Shown here piece by piece: positions 16,501 through 26,900 of a stretch of DNA of 56,361 nt. The number at the start of each line of letters is the position of its first letter. Position 1 is the stretch's first letter. Below the pieces are notes generated by a model. That model did not search any database, had not been told where the DNA came from, and saw nothing but the letters and a program-made list of their open reading frames with translations. Both the position numbers and the translations under genes were made by a program. Source of the DNA: Coprobacillus sp. CAG:826 (lineage in GTDB: Bacteria > Bacillota_I > Bacilli_A > RFN20 > CAG-826); contig FR897028.1 in NCBI GenBank assembly GCA_000437235.1, positions 10,382 through 66,742 on the forward strand, read 5' to 3'.

Positions 16501-17696
16501 CGATTTTAGCATCCACATCGATTAGTTTTCTAAGTGTGATTTTGTTTATTATTTCTTTAGGTGTTCTGGTCATTATTCATGAATTAGGACACTTGTCCAT
16601 GGCTAAATTATTTAAAGTTTATTGCTTTGAATTCTCCGTTGGCTTTGGACCCGCTATTTGGCAAAAAAAGCCGAAAAAGGAAAAAGGTCAAGAAACCATC
16701 GTTTCTTTAAGAGCGATTCCTTTAGGTGGCTATGTGGCTATGTATGGTGAAAGTGAAACGATTCCTGAAGGTGTAGAAGTACCACCTGAACGTAGTTTAT
16801 TAGCGGTGAAAAAGTGGAAACGTGCCATTATTGTTTCTGCAGGTATTATTTTAAACTTTGTTCTAGGTTATGTTTTATTTGCCGCAAATACGGTTTTCTT
16901 TCCCCAAAGATATGGTACAAATCAAATTACCGTAGTCGAAAAGTTGGATGACAAAGAGAGTCCAGCGCATGCAGCTGGTTTAACCACTGATGAATTCGTT
17001 CGTAAAATCACTTGGCAATATATACCTTTTGAGAAAGAAAAGGAAGAATTACAATCGGTTGAAATTAAAAGTTATACCGATTTAACAGACGCTTTTAATA
17101 ACAAAATTCCAACGCCAACAAATGCGAAAGATAAAATTGATATTACGCTTTACACTTGTACATATGAAGAGTTTAAAGAAAATCCTGAATTTATAGGAAA
17201 TCCTCATACGATGACTTTATCTGCAGTTATCGCTAGTGAAAGCAAAACCGAAGTTTTCTATGGCTGGGAAACGATGGGCATTAGTTTTGTTAGAACCTTC
17301 CGTTATAAATTTGGTACAGCTTTAAAAGTGGCAGGTGAAGATTGGTGGGAATCCACTTCTTTAATCGCGAAAACTTTAGCAGGCCTTTTTGTTGGTAAAG
17401 GCTATGACCAAATTGGTGGTCCTGTTGCCATTCTTCAAGTTTCTTCGCAAATATTAAATTATGGATTTGGTTCTTATTTAATGCTTTGGGGTATGATTTC
17501 TGTGAACTTAGCCATCTTTAATTTATTGCCTTTCCCCGGCTTAGATGGCTGGCATTTATTAGTGATTATTGTAGAAGGCATTACCAAAAAGGAAATCCCT
17601 TCTAAAGTAAAAAATATTGTTTCCACTATTGGAATGATTTTATTATTTGCATTAATGGCCGTTGTTTTTATCAAAGATATTATTGGAATATTTTAG
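16497..17696 (+). CDS. rseP: site-2 zinc metalloprotease RseP/RasP
   Basis: A 399-aa intramembrane protease. The first membrane helix carries the zinc motif HELGH at residues 28-32. A PDZ-like periplasmic-side region lies in the middle (about 140-260), and the second active-site helix has NLLPFPGLDGWHLL near 340, where most homologues have LDGG. RasP clears signal-peptide remnants and cuts anti-sigma factors. It starts by an ATGA overlap with dxr. proS, the usual next gene in Bacilli, is absent. Confidence 0.95.
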   Translation: MTILASTSISFLSVILFIISLGVLVIIHELGHLSMAKLFKVYCFEFSVGFGPAIWQKKPKKEKGQETIVSLRAIPLGGYVAMYGESETIPEGVEVPPERSLLAVKKWKRAIIVSAGIILNFVLGYVLFAANTVFFPQRYGTNQITVVEKLDDKESPAHAAGLTTDEFVRKITWQYIPFEKEKEELQSVEIKSYTDLTDAFNNKIPTPTNAKDKIDITLYTCTYEEFKENPEFIGNPHTMTLSAVIASESKTEVFYGWETMGISFVRTFRYKFGTALKVAGEDWWESTSLIAKTLAGLFVGKGYDQIGGPVAILQVSSQILNYGFGSYLMLWGMISVNLAIFNLLPFPGLDGWHLLVIIVEGITKKEIPSKVKNIVSTIGMILLFALMAVVFIKDIIGIF

Positions 17697-17730
17697 TTGA
17701 TTGGTAGTTTTAAAGAAGTGGGTGAGCAAC

Positions 17731-20700
17731 ATGGACGAGACAATGAAACGATTTTTAGAATCCATACAATTAGAAGACGTTGATCGCTTTGATTTGTCTT
17801 TTGAAAAAGAAAATGCGTTCTATAAAGAAAATGGCATTTGGCACTATAGAATCAAAAAAGAAACTCCTTGGGATTTTGATTTGTTATATGAATTTCGTCA
17901 TCATTTAGAATTCATTGATTATTCGTATGTTCTTCATTTTTCCTATACCCAACTTCCATCTTGTAATGAAGTATTAGATTTACTTTATACCTGGTATAAA
18001 TCTTTTTATCATTTAGCTTTGAATCCTTTAAACGTTACATTTCGCGATAGAGAAATCTATTGTATATTTCAAAGTGCATTAGAAAGAGATAAAATGCATG
18101 GAACGATTCAAGAATTCCAAGACTTTTTGACTTATTTAGGATATCCTTTTACTTTAAAAGAAGTGATTGAAGAACCTGAACAACAAGAAGAAACATTAGA
18201 AGATGAGCATTTAGCTTATATCGATCAAGTCGTTCCTGAACTGAAAAAAAGAGAAGAAGAAGCTCGTCGACAAAAAGCTGCTTTTAAACGTGGCGATTAT
18301 ACCGAAATGAAAATTATTGATATTGATACCAATTCTGGAAATGTCAGTGTTCAAGGTAATATTTTCTTTGTTGATGAAATGAAAACCTCTCGCGAAGGAA
18401 AAAAGATATTAACTTTTGATATTACCGATTTAACCTATTCCGTTGCGGTCCGTGTTTTTGAAAACAAAATTATAAATGAAGAAAAAATCTTAGAAATAAA
18501 AAAAGGCAAAAAGGCACGTATTCGTGGCTCGGTGCAAATCGATAAATTCACGCAACAAATTGTTATTTTAGCCCATTTTATTGATTTCTTAGAGCCAGAT
18601 CCATTAAGAGAAGATGATGAAGAAGAAAAAAGAATTGAACTCCATCTTCATACCAAAATGTCTGCGATGGATGCGGTCGCAACCATTACCGATTATTGTA
18701 AATTAGCGGCGCATTTTGGTCATCCTGCGATTGGATTAACTGATCACGGAAATGTTCAGGCTTTTCCAGAAGCGCAAAAAGCCGCCAAAGAATTTAATAT
18801 TAAAGTTTTATATGGCTGCGAAATGTACATGGTGGATGAAAAACTATCCTATATTCAAAATCCATCAGATGTCATATTAAATAAAGCAAGTTATGTCGTA
18901 TTCGACTTTGAAACCACAGGTTTATCTGCTCGATATGATCGTATTATCGAATTTGGCGCGGTGCGTTTAGAAGGTGGCGTCATCGTCGATCGTCTTGATT
19001 TATTAGTGAATCCAGGCGATGACTTTGTATTATCGAAAAAAATTCAAAACTTAACAAATATTACTCCCCAAATGCTGAAAGGAAAACCTTATATCAAAGA
19101 AGCAGTGGAGATTATTCGTAATTTTATTAAAGATTCTATTTTAGTTTCTCATAACGCTGACTTCGATATTGGTTTTATGAATGAAGCTTTCCATCAAATG
19201 GGATATCCATCGGTATCTAACCCAGTTATTGATACTTTATCCTTATCGCGTTATATGTTCCCAGAAGCGCGTCAACATAACTTAGGTGCTTTATCAAGAA
19301 ACTTAGAAGTGACCTATGAAGAAGGCAAAGCGCACCGTGCTGATTACGACGCGGAAGTATTATTAGACGTTTGGTTAGCGATGCTAGCAATTTTAACCAA
19401 AAACAATTTCAATATGAAACATTGCGATTTAAATAACTTAGAGGCAAGTGTTGAATTATTGAAACATTTAAGACCGAAACATGTCGTTGTTTATCCTAAA
19501 AACCCACAAGGATTAAAAGATTTATTCTTATTAGTGTCCTTATCCAACATTGAATATATTGCGGATTTACCGAAAATTCCTCGTAGTCAAATTGAAAAAT
19601 ATAGAGAAAACTTTATTATTGGCTCAGCTTGTTTTAATGGGGAAGTTTTTGATACGGCCATGACAAGATCAAAAGAAGTATTAGAAGAAAAAGTAAAATT
19701 CTATGACTATATCGAAATTCAACCATTAGAAAACTATTCTTTCTTACTTTATGATGGACAAATTGAATCAAAAGAAAAATTAACGCAGTTTGTAAAAGAT
19801 ATCGCTTCTGCCGCTGAAAAGATGGGAAAAAGAGTCGTGGCTACTGGTGACGCTCACTACTTAAACCCGGAAGACAAAATTTATCGTGATGTCTATATTA
19901 TGGCCAAAGGAATTCAAGGCGTACGCCATCCTTTAAACCCATTTAGAAGAGAATCTCAACCGATGTATCCAAATCCAGATCAACATTTTAGAACGACAAG
20001 AGAAATGTTAGATGCCTTTATTCCAATTTTTGGTGAAGAAAAAGCCAAAGAATATGTCATTACCAATACGCATTGGGTAAGTGATCAAATTGAACAATTG
20101 TTCCCTATTAAATCGGAACTATATGCGCCTAAAATTGAAAACTGTGCAGAAGAATTACAAAAGCTTTGTTATGATAAATGCTATGCCTGGTATGGTTATG
20201 AAGGAAAATTACCAGATTTAGTTGCAGAGCGCTTAGATAAAGAGTTAACTGGTATTATTAAACATAACTATTCCGTTATTTATTATATTGCGCATAAGTT
20301 AATTAAACGCGCAAATGAAGATGGCTTCTTAGTTGGATCTAGAGGTTCGGTCGGTTCCTCTTTCGTTGCGACGATGGCGTCCATTACAGAAGTGAATCCA
20401 CTTCCACCACATTATCGTTGCCCACACTGCAAATATAGTGAATTTGTTACCGATCGTCCGGAGATTCATTCGGGTTTTGACTTAGAAGAAAAAAATTGTC
20501 CACATTGTGGAACACCAATGATTCATGATGGACAAGATATTCCTTTCGCAACCTTCTTAGGCTTTAACGCGGATAAAGTCCCTGATATCGATTTAAACTT
20601 TTCAGGTGATTATCAAGCTAAAGCCCATGAAATGACCAAAGAATTATTAGGAAAAGATAACGTATTTAAAGCAGGAACGATTGAAACCGTTGCAGAAAAA

Positions 20701-22047
20701 ACCGCTTTTGGTTATGTCCGTGGCTATTTTGAAAGAATTGGTAAAAACCCAGATACCATTTCACGAGCGGAAATTGCACGTATTGCGGTGGGGTGTCAAG
20801 ATGTAAAACGAACCACTGGTCAACATCCTGGAGGTATCGTTGTTATTCCGCGTGATTATTCGGTCTATGACTTTACACCAATTCAATATCCAGCGGATAA
20901 AAAAGATGCAAACTGGAAAACCACCCATTTCGACTTCCATGCGATTCACGATAACGTATTAAAACTCGACTTATTAGGTCACGTTGATCCGACAGCAATG
21001 AAGATGTTAGAAGATATTACAGGTATTGATCCTACGACCATCCCAATGGGTGATAAAGAAGTTCTTTCTTTGTTTTCATCCGATAAAGCCTTACATCGCT
21101 CCTCTAACTATTTAAAGGAGGAGACCGGTGCTCTAGGTTTACCAGAATTCGGGACAAACTTTGTCCGTGGTATGTTAAAAGAGACCCGTCCTAAAACTTT
21201 TGCCGATTTATTAATTATTTCTGGCTTATCTCATGGTACGAACGTGTGGAACGGAAATGCGCAAGATTTAGTGACTAGTGGAACTTGTACATTATCAGAT
21301 GTTATTGGTTGCCGTGATGATATTATGATTGGTCTTTCTAAAATGGGAGTAGAACCCTCTACCGCTTTTAAAATTATGGAAGACGTTCGTAAAGGTAAAA
21401 AAGTTAAACCAGAATACGAAGAAATTATGAAAAAGAATAACGTACCACAATGGTATATTGATTCTTGTAATAAAATTCAATACCTATTTCCAAAAGCACA
21501 CGCTACTGCATATGTTATGATGGCGGTACGTATTGCTTGGTTTAAAGTTTATCAGCCTTTAGCGTACTACGCTTGTTTCTTCTCCATTCGTTGTGATCAA
21601 TATGATTTAAAACCAATGTTAGAGGGAAGAGAAGCTATTATTCGTAGACTTGAAGAACTCAAAGAAAAACGATATAATACTAACGGCGCTGGCGCATTAT
21701 CGGCAAAAGAGCAAGAACAAGAAAAAACGTTATGTATTGCTTTAGAGATGTATGAAAGAGGATATAGTTTTGAAAATATCGACTTATATCGTTCAGAAGC
21801 GACACGTTTCGTTGTTGATAAAGAAAAAGGAAAGGTAATTCCTTCCTTCAGCGCAATTGATGGATTAGGCGCAAACGCAGCTTTAAGTATTATTGAAGCG
21901 CGTAAAGATGGTCCATTCTTATCCAAAGAGGATTTGGTTGAAAGAACCAAACTCAATTCTCAAAATATGGCGGCTTTAGAAGAACTTCATGTTTTAGATG
22001 ATCTTCAAGACACCAATCAAATGGACTTATTCTCCTTTGAATTTTAA
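17731..22047 (+). CDS. polC: DNA polymerase III alpha subunit, PolC type
   Basis: A 1438-aa replicative polymerase, close to the 1437 aa of the B. subtilis enzyme. In order are an N-terminal domain, an OB fold (about 190-290), the PHP domain starting at IELHLHTKMSAMDAV (about 302), an embedded DEDD exonuclease from FDFETTGLSARYDRIIEFGA (about 391), a CPHC/CPHCG zinc pair, and the palm with PDIDLNFSGDYQ (about 952) and GQHPGGIVVIP. The built-in proofreading exonuclease is the PolC hallmark of Firmicutes and Mollicutes. The ATG at 17731 follows a GTGGGTGAG stretch; an in-frame TTG at 17701 is less likely. Confidence 0.96.
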   Translation: MDETMKRFLESIQLEDVDRFDLSFEKENAFYKENGIWHYRIKKETPWDFDLLYEFRHHLEFIDYSYVLHFSYTQLPSCNEVLDLLYTWYKSFYHLALNPLNVTFRDREIYCIFQSALERDKMHGTIQEFQDFLTYLGYPFTLKEVIEEPEQQEETLEDEHLAYIDQVVPELKKREEEARRQKAAFKRGDYTEMKIIDIDTNSGNVSVQGNIFFVDEMKTSREGKKILTFDITDLTYSVAVRVFENKIINEEKILEIKKGKKARIRGSVQIDKFTQQIVILAHFIDFLEPDPLREDDEEEKRIELHLHTKMSAMDAVATITDYCKLAAHFGHPAIGLTDHGNVQAFPEAQKAAKEFNIKVLYGCEMYMVDEKLSYIQNPSDVILNKASYVVFDFETTGLSARYDRIIEFGAVRLEGGVIVDRLDLLVNPGDDFVLSKKIQNLTNITPQMLKGKPYIKEAVEIIRNFIKDSILVSHNADFDIGFMNEAFHQMGYPSVSNPVIDTLSLSRYMFPEARQHNLGALSRNLEVTYEEGKAHRADYDAEVLLDVWLAMLAILTKNNFNMKHCDLNNLEASVELLKHLRPKHVVVYPKNPQGLKDLFLLVSLSNIEYIADLPKIPRSQIEKYRENFIIGSACFNGEVFDTAMTRSKEVLEEKVKFYDYIEIQPLENYSFLLYDGQIESKEKLTQFVKDIASAAEKMGKRVVATGDAHYLNPEDKIYRDVYIMAKGIQGVRHPLNPFRRESQPMYPNPDQHFRTTREMLDAFIPIFGEEKAKEYVITNTHWVSDQIEQLFPIKSELYAPKIENCAEELQKLCYDKCYAWYGYEGKLPDLVAERLDKELTGIIKHNYSVIYYIAHKLIKRANEDGFLVGSRGSVGSSFVATMASITEVNPLPPHYRCPHCKYSEFVTDRPEIHSGFDLEEKNCPHCGTPMIHDGQDIPFATFLGFNADKVPDIDLNFSGDYQAKAHEMTKELLGKDNVFKAGTIETVAEKTAFGYVRGYFERIGKNPDTISRAEIARIAVGCQDVKRTTGQHPGGIVVIPRDYSVYDFTPIQYPADKKDANWKTTHFDFHAIHDNVLKLDLLGHVDPTAMKMLEDITGIDPTTIPMGDKEVLSLFSSDKALHRSSNYLKEETGALGLPEFGTNFVRGMLKETRPKTFADLLIISGLSHGTNVWNGNAQDLVTSGTCTLSDVIGCRDDIMIGLSKMGVEPSTAFKIMEDVRKGKKVKPEYEEIMKKNNVPQWYIDSCNKIQYLFPKAHATAYVMMAVRIAWFKVYQPLAYYACFFSIRCDQYDLKPMLEGREAIIRRLEELKEKRYNTNGAGALSAKEQEQEKTLCIALEMYERGYSFENIDLYRSEATRFVVDKEKGKVIPSFSAIDGLGANAALSIIEARKDGPFLSKEDLVERTKLNSQNMAALEELHVLDDLQDTNQMDLFSFEF

Positions 22048-22048
22048 T

Positions 22049-22068
22049 AGATAGCTTTTTAGCTATCT
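22049..22068 (+). other. stem-loop between polC and tRNA-Pro
   Basis: AGATAGCT (22049-22056) pairs perfectly with AGCTATCT (22061-22068) around TTTT. It is followed by TCTCC rather than a T run, and only 5 bases separate it from the tRNA. It may be a processing element rather than a terminator, since no promoter for the tRNA is seen. Confidence 0.6.
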
Positions 22069-22073
22069 TCTCC

Positions 22074-22150
22074 CGGGATATAGCACAGCTTGGTAGTGCG
22101 CTTGGTTCGGGACCAAGAGGTCGTGGGTTCAAATCCCACTATTCCGACCA
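22074..22150 (+). tRNA. tRNA-Pro (anticodon CGG)
   Basis: A complete 77-base cloverleaf. The acceptor CGGGATA pairs with TATTCCG, the D stem is GCAC/GTGC, the anticodon stem CTTGG/CCAAG holds the loop TTCGGGA (anticodon CGG, reading CCG), the T stem is GTGGG/CCCAC with loop TTCAAAT, and the 3' end ACCA is encoded. Confidence 0.96.
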
Positions 22151-22164
22151 TTATAGTAACTTAG

Positions 22165-22191
22165 ACCTGGTACCATATTACCAGGTTTTTT
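22165..22191 (+). terminator. terminator after tRNA-Pro
   Basis: ACCTGGTA (22165-22172) pairs with TACCAGGT (22179-22186), then T to 22191. Confidence 0.92.
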
Positions 22192-22202
22192 ATTAGGATT
22201 TA

Positions 22203-22622
22203 TTGAGAATTTTGAAACAAAAATTCCAAGAACTTTGGGCGCATACTCAAAATCAAAAAAAGCCAGAATTTTATGATAGCGAAAATTTCTTTATTGTTTA
22301 TCTTCCTAATCTTAATTATGAGGAGATAAATAATGACCAAATAAGTGGCCAAATAAATGACCAAATAAATGACCAAATAAAAGAAACAATTAGTGATCTT
22401 GGACTTGAAGTAATGAAATTTATTCAAAAAAATCCAGGAACTAAAGTTCCAATGATATTGTCAGAACTAAGTAAAACATTTGAAAATTTGACCGTAGATA
22501 AGATAAGAAATGTTATTAAAAGAGAGATTAAAAACTACATTGAACTGCGTGGCTCGAAAAAGACTGGTGGATACTATATTAAAGAAGCTAATTATAATGC
22601 TTCATGTAAAGACAATGATTGA
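22203..22622 (+). pseudogene. C-terminal remnant of an AlbA_2/RecG-like transcriptional regulator
   Basis: An open frame of up to 139 codons from a TTG without a ribosome site. It shows the tail of the Schlafen AlbA_2 family often labelled RecG-like helicase: a FFIVYLPNLNY strand, a DQIN-type repeat linker, then a winged-helix-like segment (VMKFIQKNPGTKVPMILSEL to GGYYIKEANY). The N-terminal AlbA_2 DNA-binding part is missing, so I treat it as a decayed fragment. It begins 52 bases behind tRNA-Pro, a common place for mobile DNA. A short standalone protein cannot be excluded. Confidence 0.6.
22333..22380 (+). repeat. four tandem 12-bp repeats encoding DQI(N/S)
   Basis: Four copies of ATGACCAAATAA (the second reads GTGGCCAAATAA) with no gaps. 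They encode the repeated Asp-Gln-Ile-Asn/Ser linker in the preceding entry. Such repeats are common in that family and probably change in number by slippage. Confidence 0.85.
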
Positions 22623-22959
22623 GAATGGAAGTCATAATATGTAGTCTTTTTGACAAGCCCAACTTTCAAATTGAATAAAAATAATGAATTCCATATTAGT
22701 TAAGGTAATTATAATTAACTAATAAAGTAAAAGTTAATGATCATCTATGAAATAAGAAATGCTCATAATTGAAAATAATAAACTTATAAAAATACCTTAT
22801 TTCGCCAAATATTGCGCCAGCTTATTGATTTATTTCGCCAAAAAAGCTTAAAATGAATTACAAAAATCCTATTCCCAAAAAAATGTTTAACATTTGGGAA
22901 TAGGATGAAATGCTTTATTTTTTTAAAGAAATGATTTTATTTACTAAAACAAATGCATT
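22623..22959. other. intergenic region downstream of the AraC gene
   Basis: About 340 AT-rich bases without a gene. It contains an 8-bp inverted repeat TTAGTTAA/TTAACTAA at 22696-22722, two copies of TATTTCGCCAAA near 22797 and 22831, and the terminator of the leftward araC gene. Confidence 0.5.
22861..22906 (-). terminator. terminator of the leftward AraC-type gene
   Basis: A perfect 14-bp inverted repeat, ATCCTATTCCCAAA (22866-22879) and TTTGGGAATAGGAT (22893-22906). On the minus strand it is followed by five T (22865-22861). Confidence 0.85.
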
Positions 22960-23796
22960 TTATTTTTTTCTTAATTGTGACGGAGAGCAACCTTTTCTAC
23001 TTTTAATTAGCGCAATTAACCCTCTTGCGTCAGAAAAGCCGACCTCGTTAGCGATTGCGGTTACCGATAAGTCGGTATTTTTAAGTAAACTCAACGCTTC
23101 ATTCAAACGAAGCTCATTCTGATATTCTTTTGGAGTAAAACCAGTGAGAGAATGGAACTGTCTTATAAAATAAAACTTGTCCATATATACCATGGAAGAG
23201 AGTGTGTCAAGCGTTATTTTTTCTTTATAATGTTCCATTACATATTTGATTGCGTCTGTGATTCCACCACACCCATCGCTTACGTCACATTTCTTCAAAA
23301 GTTCGGTCAACATATTGTAAAGAAGTGAAGAAATGAGGTACTTATCTTCATTATCTGATTGGATCATCGTTGTAATTTGCTGAGTGACTGTTGTAAGGGA
23401 TGGAGGAATAAATCCTGGCATTACATAGCCAAATTTGGATTGAAAACTATCATAAAATCCCTTTACTTCAGGCCCATACAAATATACAAAGTACGCTTCG
23501 TAAGGAACATTGCCTCCGTTGATAATGGTATGAGCATCTTGTTGTGAAAAAAATAACGTGTCTCCAGCACAGGCTTTATATGTTTTGTTTTTGGTTTTTA
23601 AGACGACTTCGCCTTTAACAACTCCATATAATCCATAAGAATTATATCCTTTTCTGGAAACGGAGTGGTTTATGCCACCAACTACATACCCTGATTGTGC
23701 AACATTGTATAATAGTGGGTGACGATAATAATTATCTGGGCGGATGGCTAATGTAGTGCCAGGAAGTAAATCTACTGTTCTTTTTGTTGTTTTCAT
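22960..23796 (-). CDS. AraC-family transcriptional regulator
   Basis: A 278-aa protein with an N-terminal cupin-like sensor (about 20-130; GVVKGEVVLKTKNKTYKACA, GDTLFF) and a C-terminal pair of helix-turn-helix motifs (about 180-278; ITLDTLSSMVYMDKFYFIRQ, then LSVTAIANEVGFSD). The second motif continues ARGLIALIKSRKGCSPSQL, which departs from the usual YFSRVFKK pattern. Regulators of this kind usually sense a sugar and activate the neighbouring divergent gene. Here that is the SGNH-hydrolase lipoprotein, with palindromes between the two starts. Confidence 0.92.
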   Translation of the reverse strand: MKTTKRTVDLLPGTTLAIRPDNYYRHPLLYNVAQSGYVVGGINHSVSRKGYNSYGLYGVVKGEVVLKTKNKTYKACAGDTLFFSQQDAHTIINGGNVPYEAYFVYLYGPEVKGFYDSFQSKFGYVMPGFIPPSLTTVTQQITTMIQSDNEDKYLISSLLYNMLTELLKKCDVSDGCGGITDAIKYVMEHYKEKITLDTLSSMVYMDKFYFIRQFHSLTGFTPKEYQNELRLNEALSLLKNTDLSVTAIANEVGFSDARGLIALIKSRKGCSPSQLRKK

Positions 23797-23820
23797 AATT
23801 CTATATTACCTGTAATTGTG

Positions 23821-23905
23821 TTCAAGTTTGCAATTTTACGCATTCAAACGAAAAAAAGGAATTTGATATAATTCAAGTATACTTGACATATTGAAATTAT
23901 GTCAA
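23821..23905. promoter_or_regulatory. divergent control region with operator-like palindromes
   Basis: A TATAAT at 23867-23872 with TTCAAA at 23843-23848 (18-base spacer) can serve the rightward gene. Directly behind it lies a perfect 14-bp palindrome TCAAGTATACTTGA (23873-23886), overlapping the inverted repeat TTGACATA (23883-23890) / TATGTCAA (23898-23905). TTCAAG/TTCAAA also occurs at 23821 and 23843. These are good candidates for AraC-type binding sites. Confidence 0.55.
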
Positions 23906-23933
23906 CAGAAAGAAAAATTGAAGGAGAAAAAGC

Positions 23934-26900
23934 ATGAAAAAAATCTCATTTTTAATGTTATCTTTCGCTTTATCAATGTGTTTAGGCGCTTGTGGAGGAA
24001 CAACGAGAGTAACTACTACGGCTAATCCAACGACGAGTTCGAGTACTACACTTGATTCAACAACAAGTTCGAACACTACACCTAGTTCAAGTACTACGCC
24101 TAGCGTGTCAACAAGCGAAATCAACCCACTTGATGGGTTTACTGTTACTGCTGTGGCAGGAGTGGAGGTAAAAGATAGTTGCGTTACGCTAACTCAATCA
24201 CAATATGACGCGCTTCTTTTGTCACCTGAAAAAAATTGTGAATATAAGCTTTCAAATGGAGTACAAGCGGTTATCTCCGTAGAAGGGAACCAACTTATTT
24301 TTGATTTAACCTCTCCAAGCGGAACGACAGCAAGATATGTGATTACACTTACGGTATTATCTAATCGTACCGATATCAACATAAAGACAATCTATAATAA
24401 ACAAGTCGTCGATGGTAAAGTTACATTGAGCGAAAGTGAATATGCATCGCTTTTGAATTTAGAAGATTATACTAGTGTGTGCGATTATCAATCATCTGAT
24501 GGTTCAACCGTGCAAATTAGTTTTGATAAACCAACACATAAGTTTAGTTTCAACGTTTTATCTCAAGATGGAACGAAAACCAATGAAGTGAAAGTAGAAG
24601 TGAATGTTGCCCTTCCTTTCGGTACACATTCTCTTACAGGTGTCGGTGACAAAAAGTACGTTACTTATGATTATGAAAATCTTTTCTATTCGTTAAATGG
24701 CTCGGCAGCGGTCACGGATGAAAAAGGAAAAAACTTAAAAGGTAGTTATGCTTTTTCAGCACAAATCTATCCGCAATCGCTTACGCAAGGGAATGAAGTG
24801 GTTTTATCAGCGGTCTACGCCGATAACTATCAAATCCGTTTTGCGTTAAGAGGAGTGGACGAAAGCCATTATCTTATTTTCTCAGACTACAAGGATAGAT
24901 CAAACTTCCTTAATTATATAGAGCATGTTTCTTCTACTGAGTATAATCAAGAAAAAGGCGTCAATATGGGTTTAGTCGTAGTGGACGGCAGTGTGGCGAT
25001 GATGTTAAATGGTGAGGTTATCTATAGAAGAGCGCTTCCTGAACTTAATTATACCGAAATGTTTTTAAGTACTTATGAATGTACTGCGCACATGAAAAAT
25101 TTACAAATTGAATCCGACGAAGCCAAAGTAAAAAGCATGTATCAAAATGCACTTATTGATTATAAAGACAAATTAACAGGTGTTTCACTCATCAACACTT
25201 CACAAAATATAAGTGAGTTTGTTGAGAATGTTGATGGAAAAATATACGTTGAAGGTAAAGATTCAGACCAAAGAGTAATGGGTGCGCTTTATCAAAATGG
25301 AGTGCCTGTGGGTGGTTATGAGTATGCCATTTCTGGACATTTAAAAATAAACGACACAAAAACTACAGGTGGTAAAGCGAGTAAAGTCGAATTACAAATT
25401 GCCAAAAACGTGCAAAACTTTGTAAAATTCCACATTTTCCGTTATCCGACTAATAATAGTATTTATGCTTATCCGACGGAAAACGGAAAAGCAGCATCGC
25501 AAGTGATTTGTGAAAATAACACCTTACCAAAAGGCACGGAATATCAAGCCGATTACATCTTCGTGTATAGTGGAAAAGAATTGAAGATGTATTTCAAAGA
25601 TGAAAGTTATCTAACCAATTATAAGCTTGTATATAGTCAAGAAGCCAATTGGGGCTATACAATGTTTACCTTAGCGATGAGACAATATTGCAACGTGACT
25701 TTCGATAATTTTAAAACATATTATGGAGACGATTTTGATGCACTTGTCAATTCTCTTGAAGATAGTACGACACCAGCAGAAGAAGTAAAATTCTCAGCGG
25801 AAAAAGATACATTTAGAGATAATGGTTGCTTCACGAATGGCAATACAGGAACTTACTATAAAACGGAAAGTGCTTATGATAAAGCCTTTATCTTTAAAGA
25901 TAATAAGGCCGTAAGTGGAGAATACTGGCTTGCTTCTGGTAGAATGCAATTCGGTGAATATGCCGCCTGGACACAAGGAGAATTAAGTGCATATGTAGAC
26001 GCAACGCATGCGATTAGATATGTATTTGAATACACTGGATCTTATTATCAGGTTTTCCATGAAATTAAAAATGGTAACGATAACTGGACAGGGTATACGC
26101 TCATTGTAAGACCACAAGTGAAAAACGATGCGACCATGAACTTTACACTTGTGAATTATGGTGGTAAGATTTCACTTCTTATCAATGGTTATGTCTATCA
26201 TACGGTAGAATTTGAATTTTTGAAAAATGCCACAGCGACAATTGGTGGAAAGGGCGGAACATTAGTTTTGAAAAATATAACGATAAACACAAATAAAGTA
26301 GATATAGAGAATTTTACATCAAATATGGAAGAATATACTTATGTTTCACCTTATGATTCAAGAATGAATTCTCTTGCCAAACAATATGAATCAGCGGAAA
26401 AAGGCGGTGTACTCATCATGGGTTCAAGCACCATGGATTATTGGAAAGATTGGCAAACTGATATTGGTGGTAGACTCGGTTACAACGTCGGTATCGGTGG
26501 AACGATTGTAGAAGATTGGCTTTACGCTTATGATAAATTAGTAAAACCATTTGATCCATCGATTATTATCATCTTCTTAGGTGGTAACAATATCAACAAT
26601 ATGGGACATACGGGAGCGTATACTAGAAGTTTGATGGAGCAATTGTTGAACAAAATGCATGAAGATTTCCCTAACGCCGAGATTTATTACATTTATTCCA
26701 TGGCAGTTCCAAGTTGCTATAAAGGCGGTAAATTCAACTATGAATATGGTCAATTTATAGACGAAATGAAAGAACTTGTAGCCAATACGCAGTGGTTGAA
26801 TGGAATAGACACGTTTGATGATTTAACAAGAGATGGCGAAGCCAAAAAGGAACTTTATAGACCTGACGGCATCCATTTAAATGATGATGGTTATGACGTG

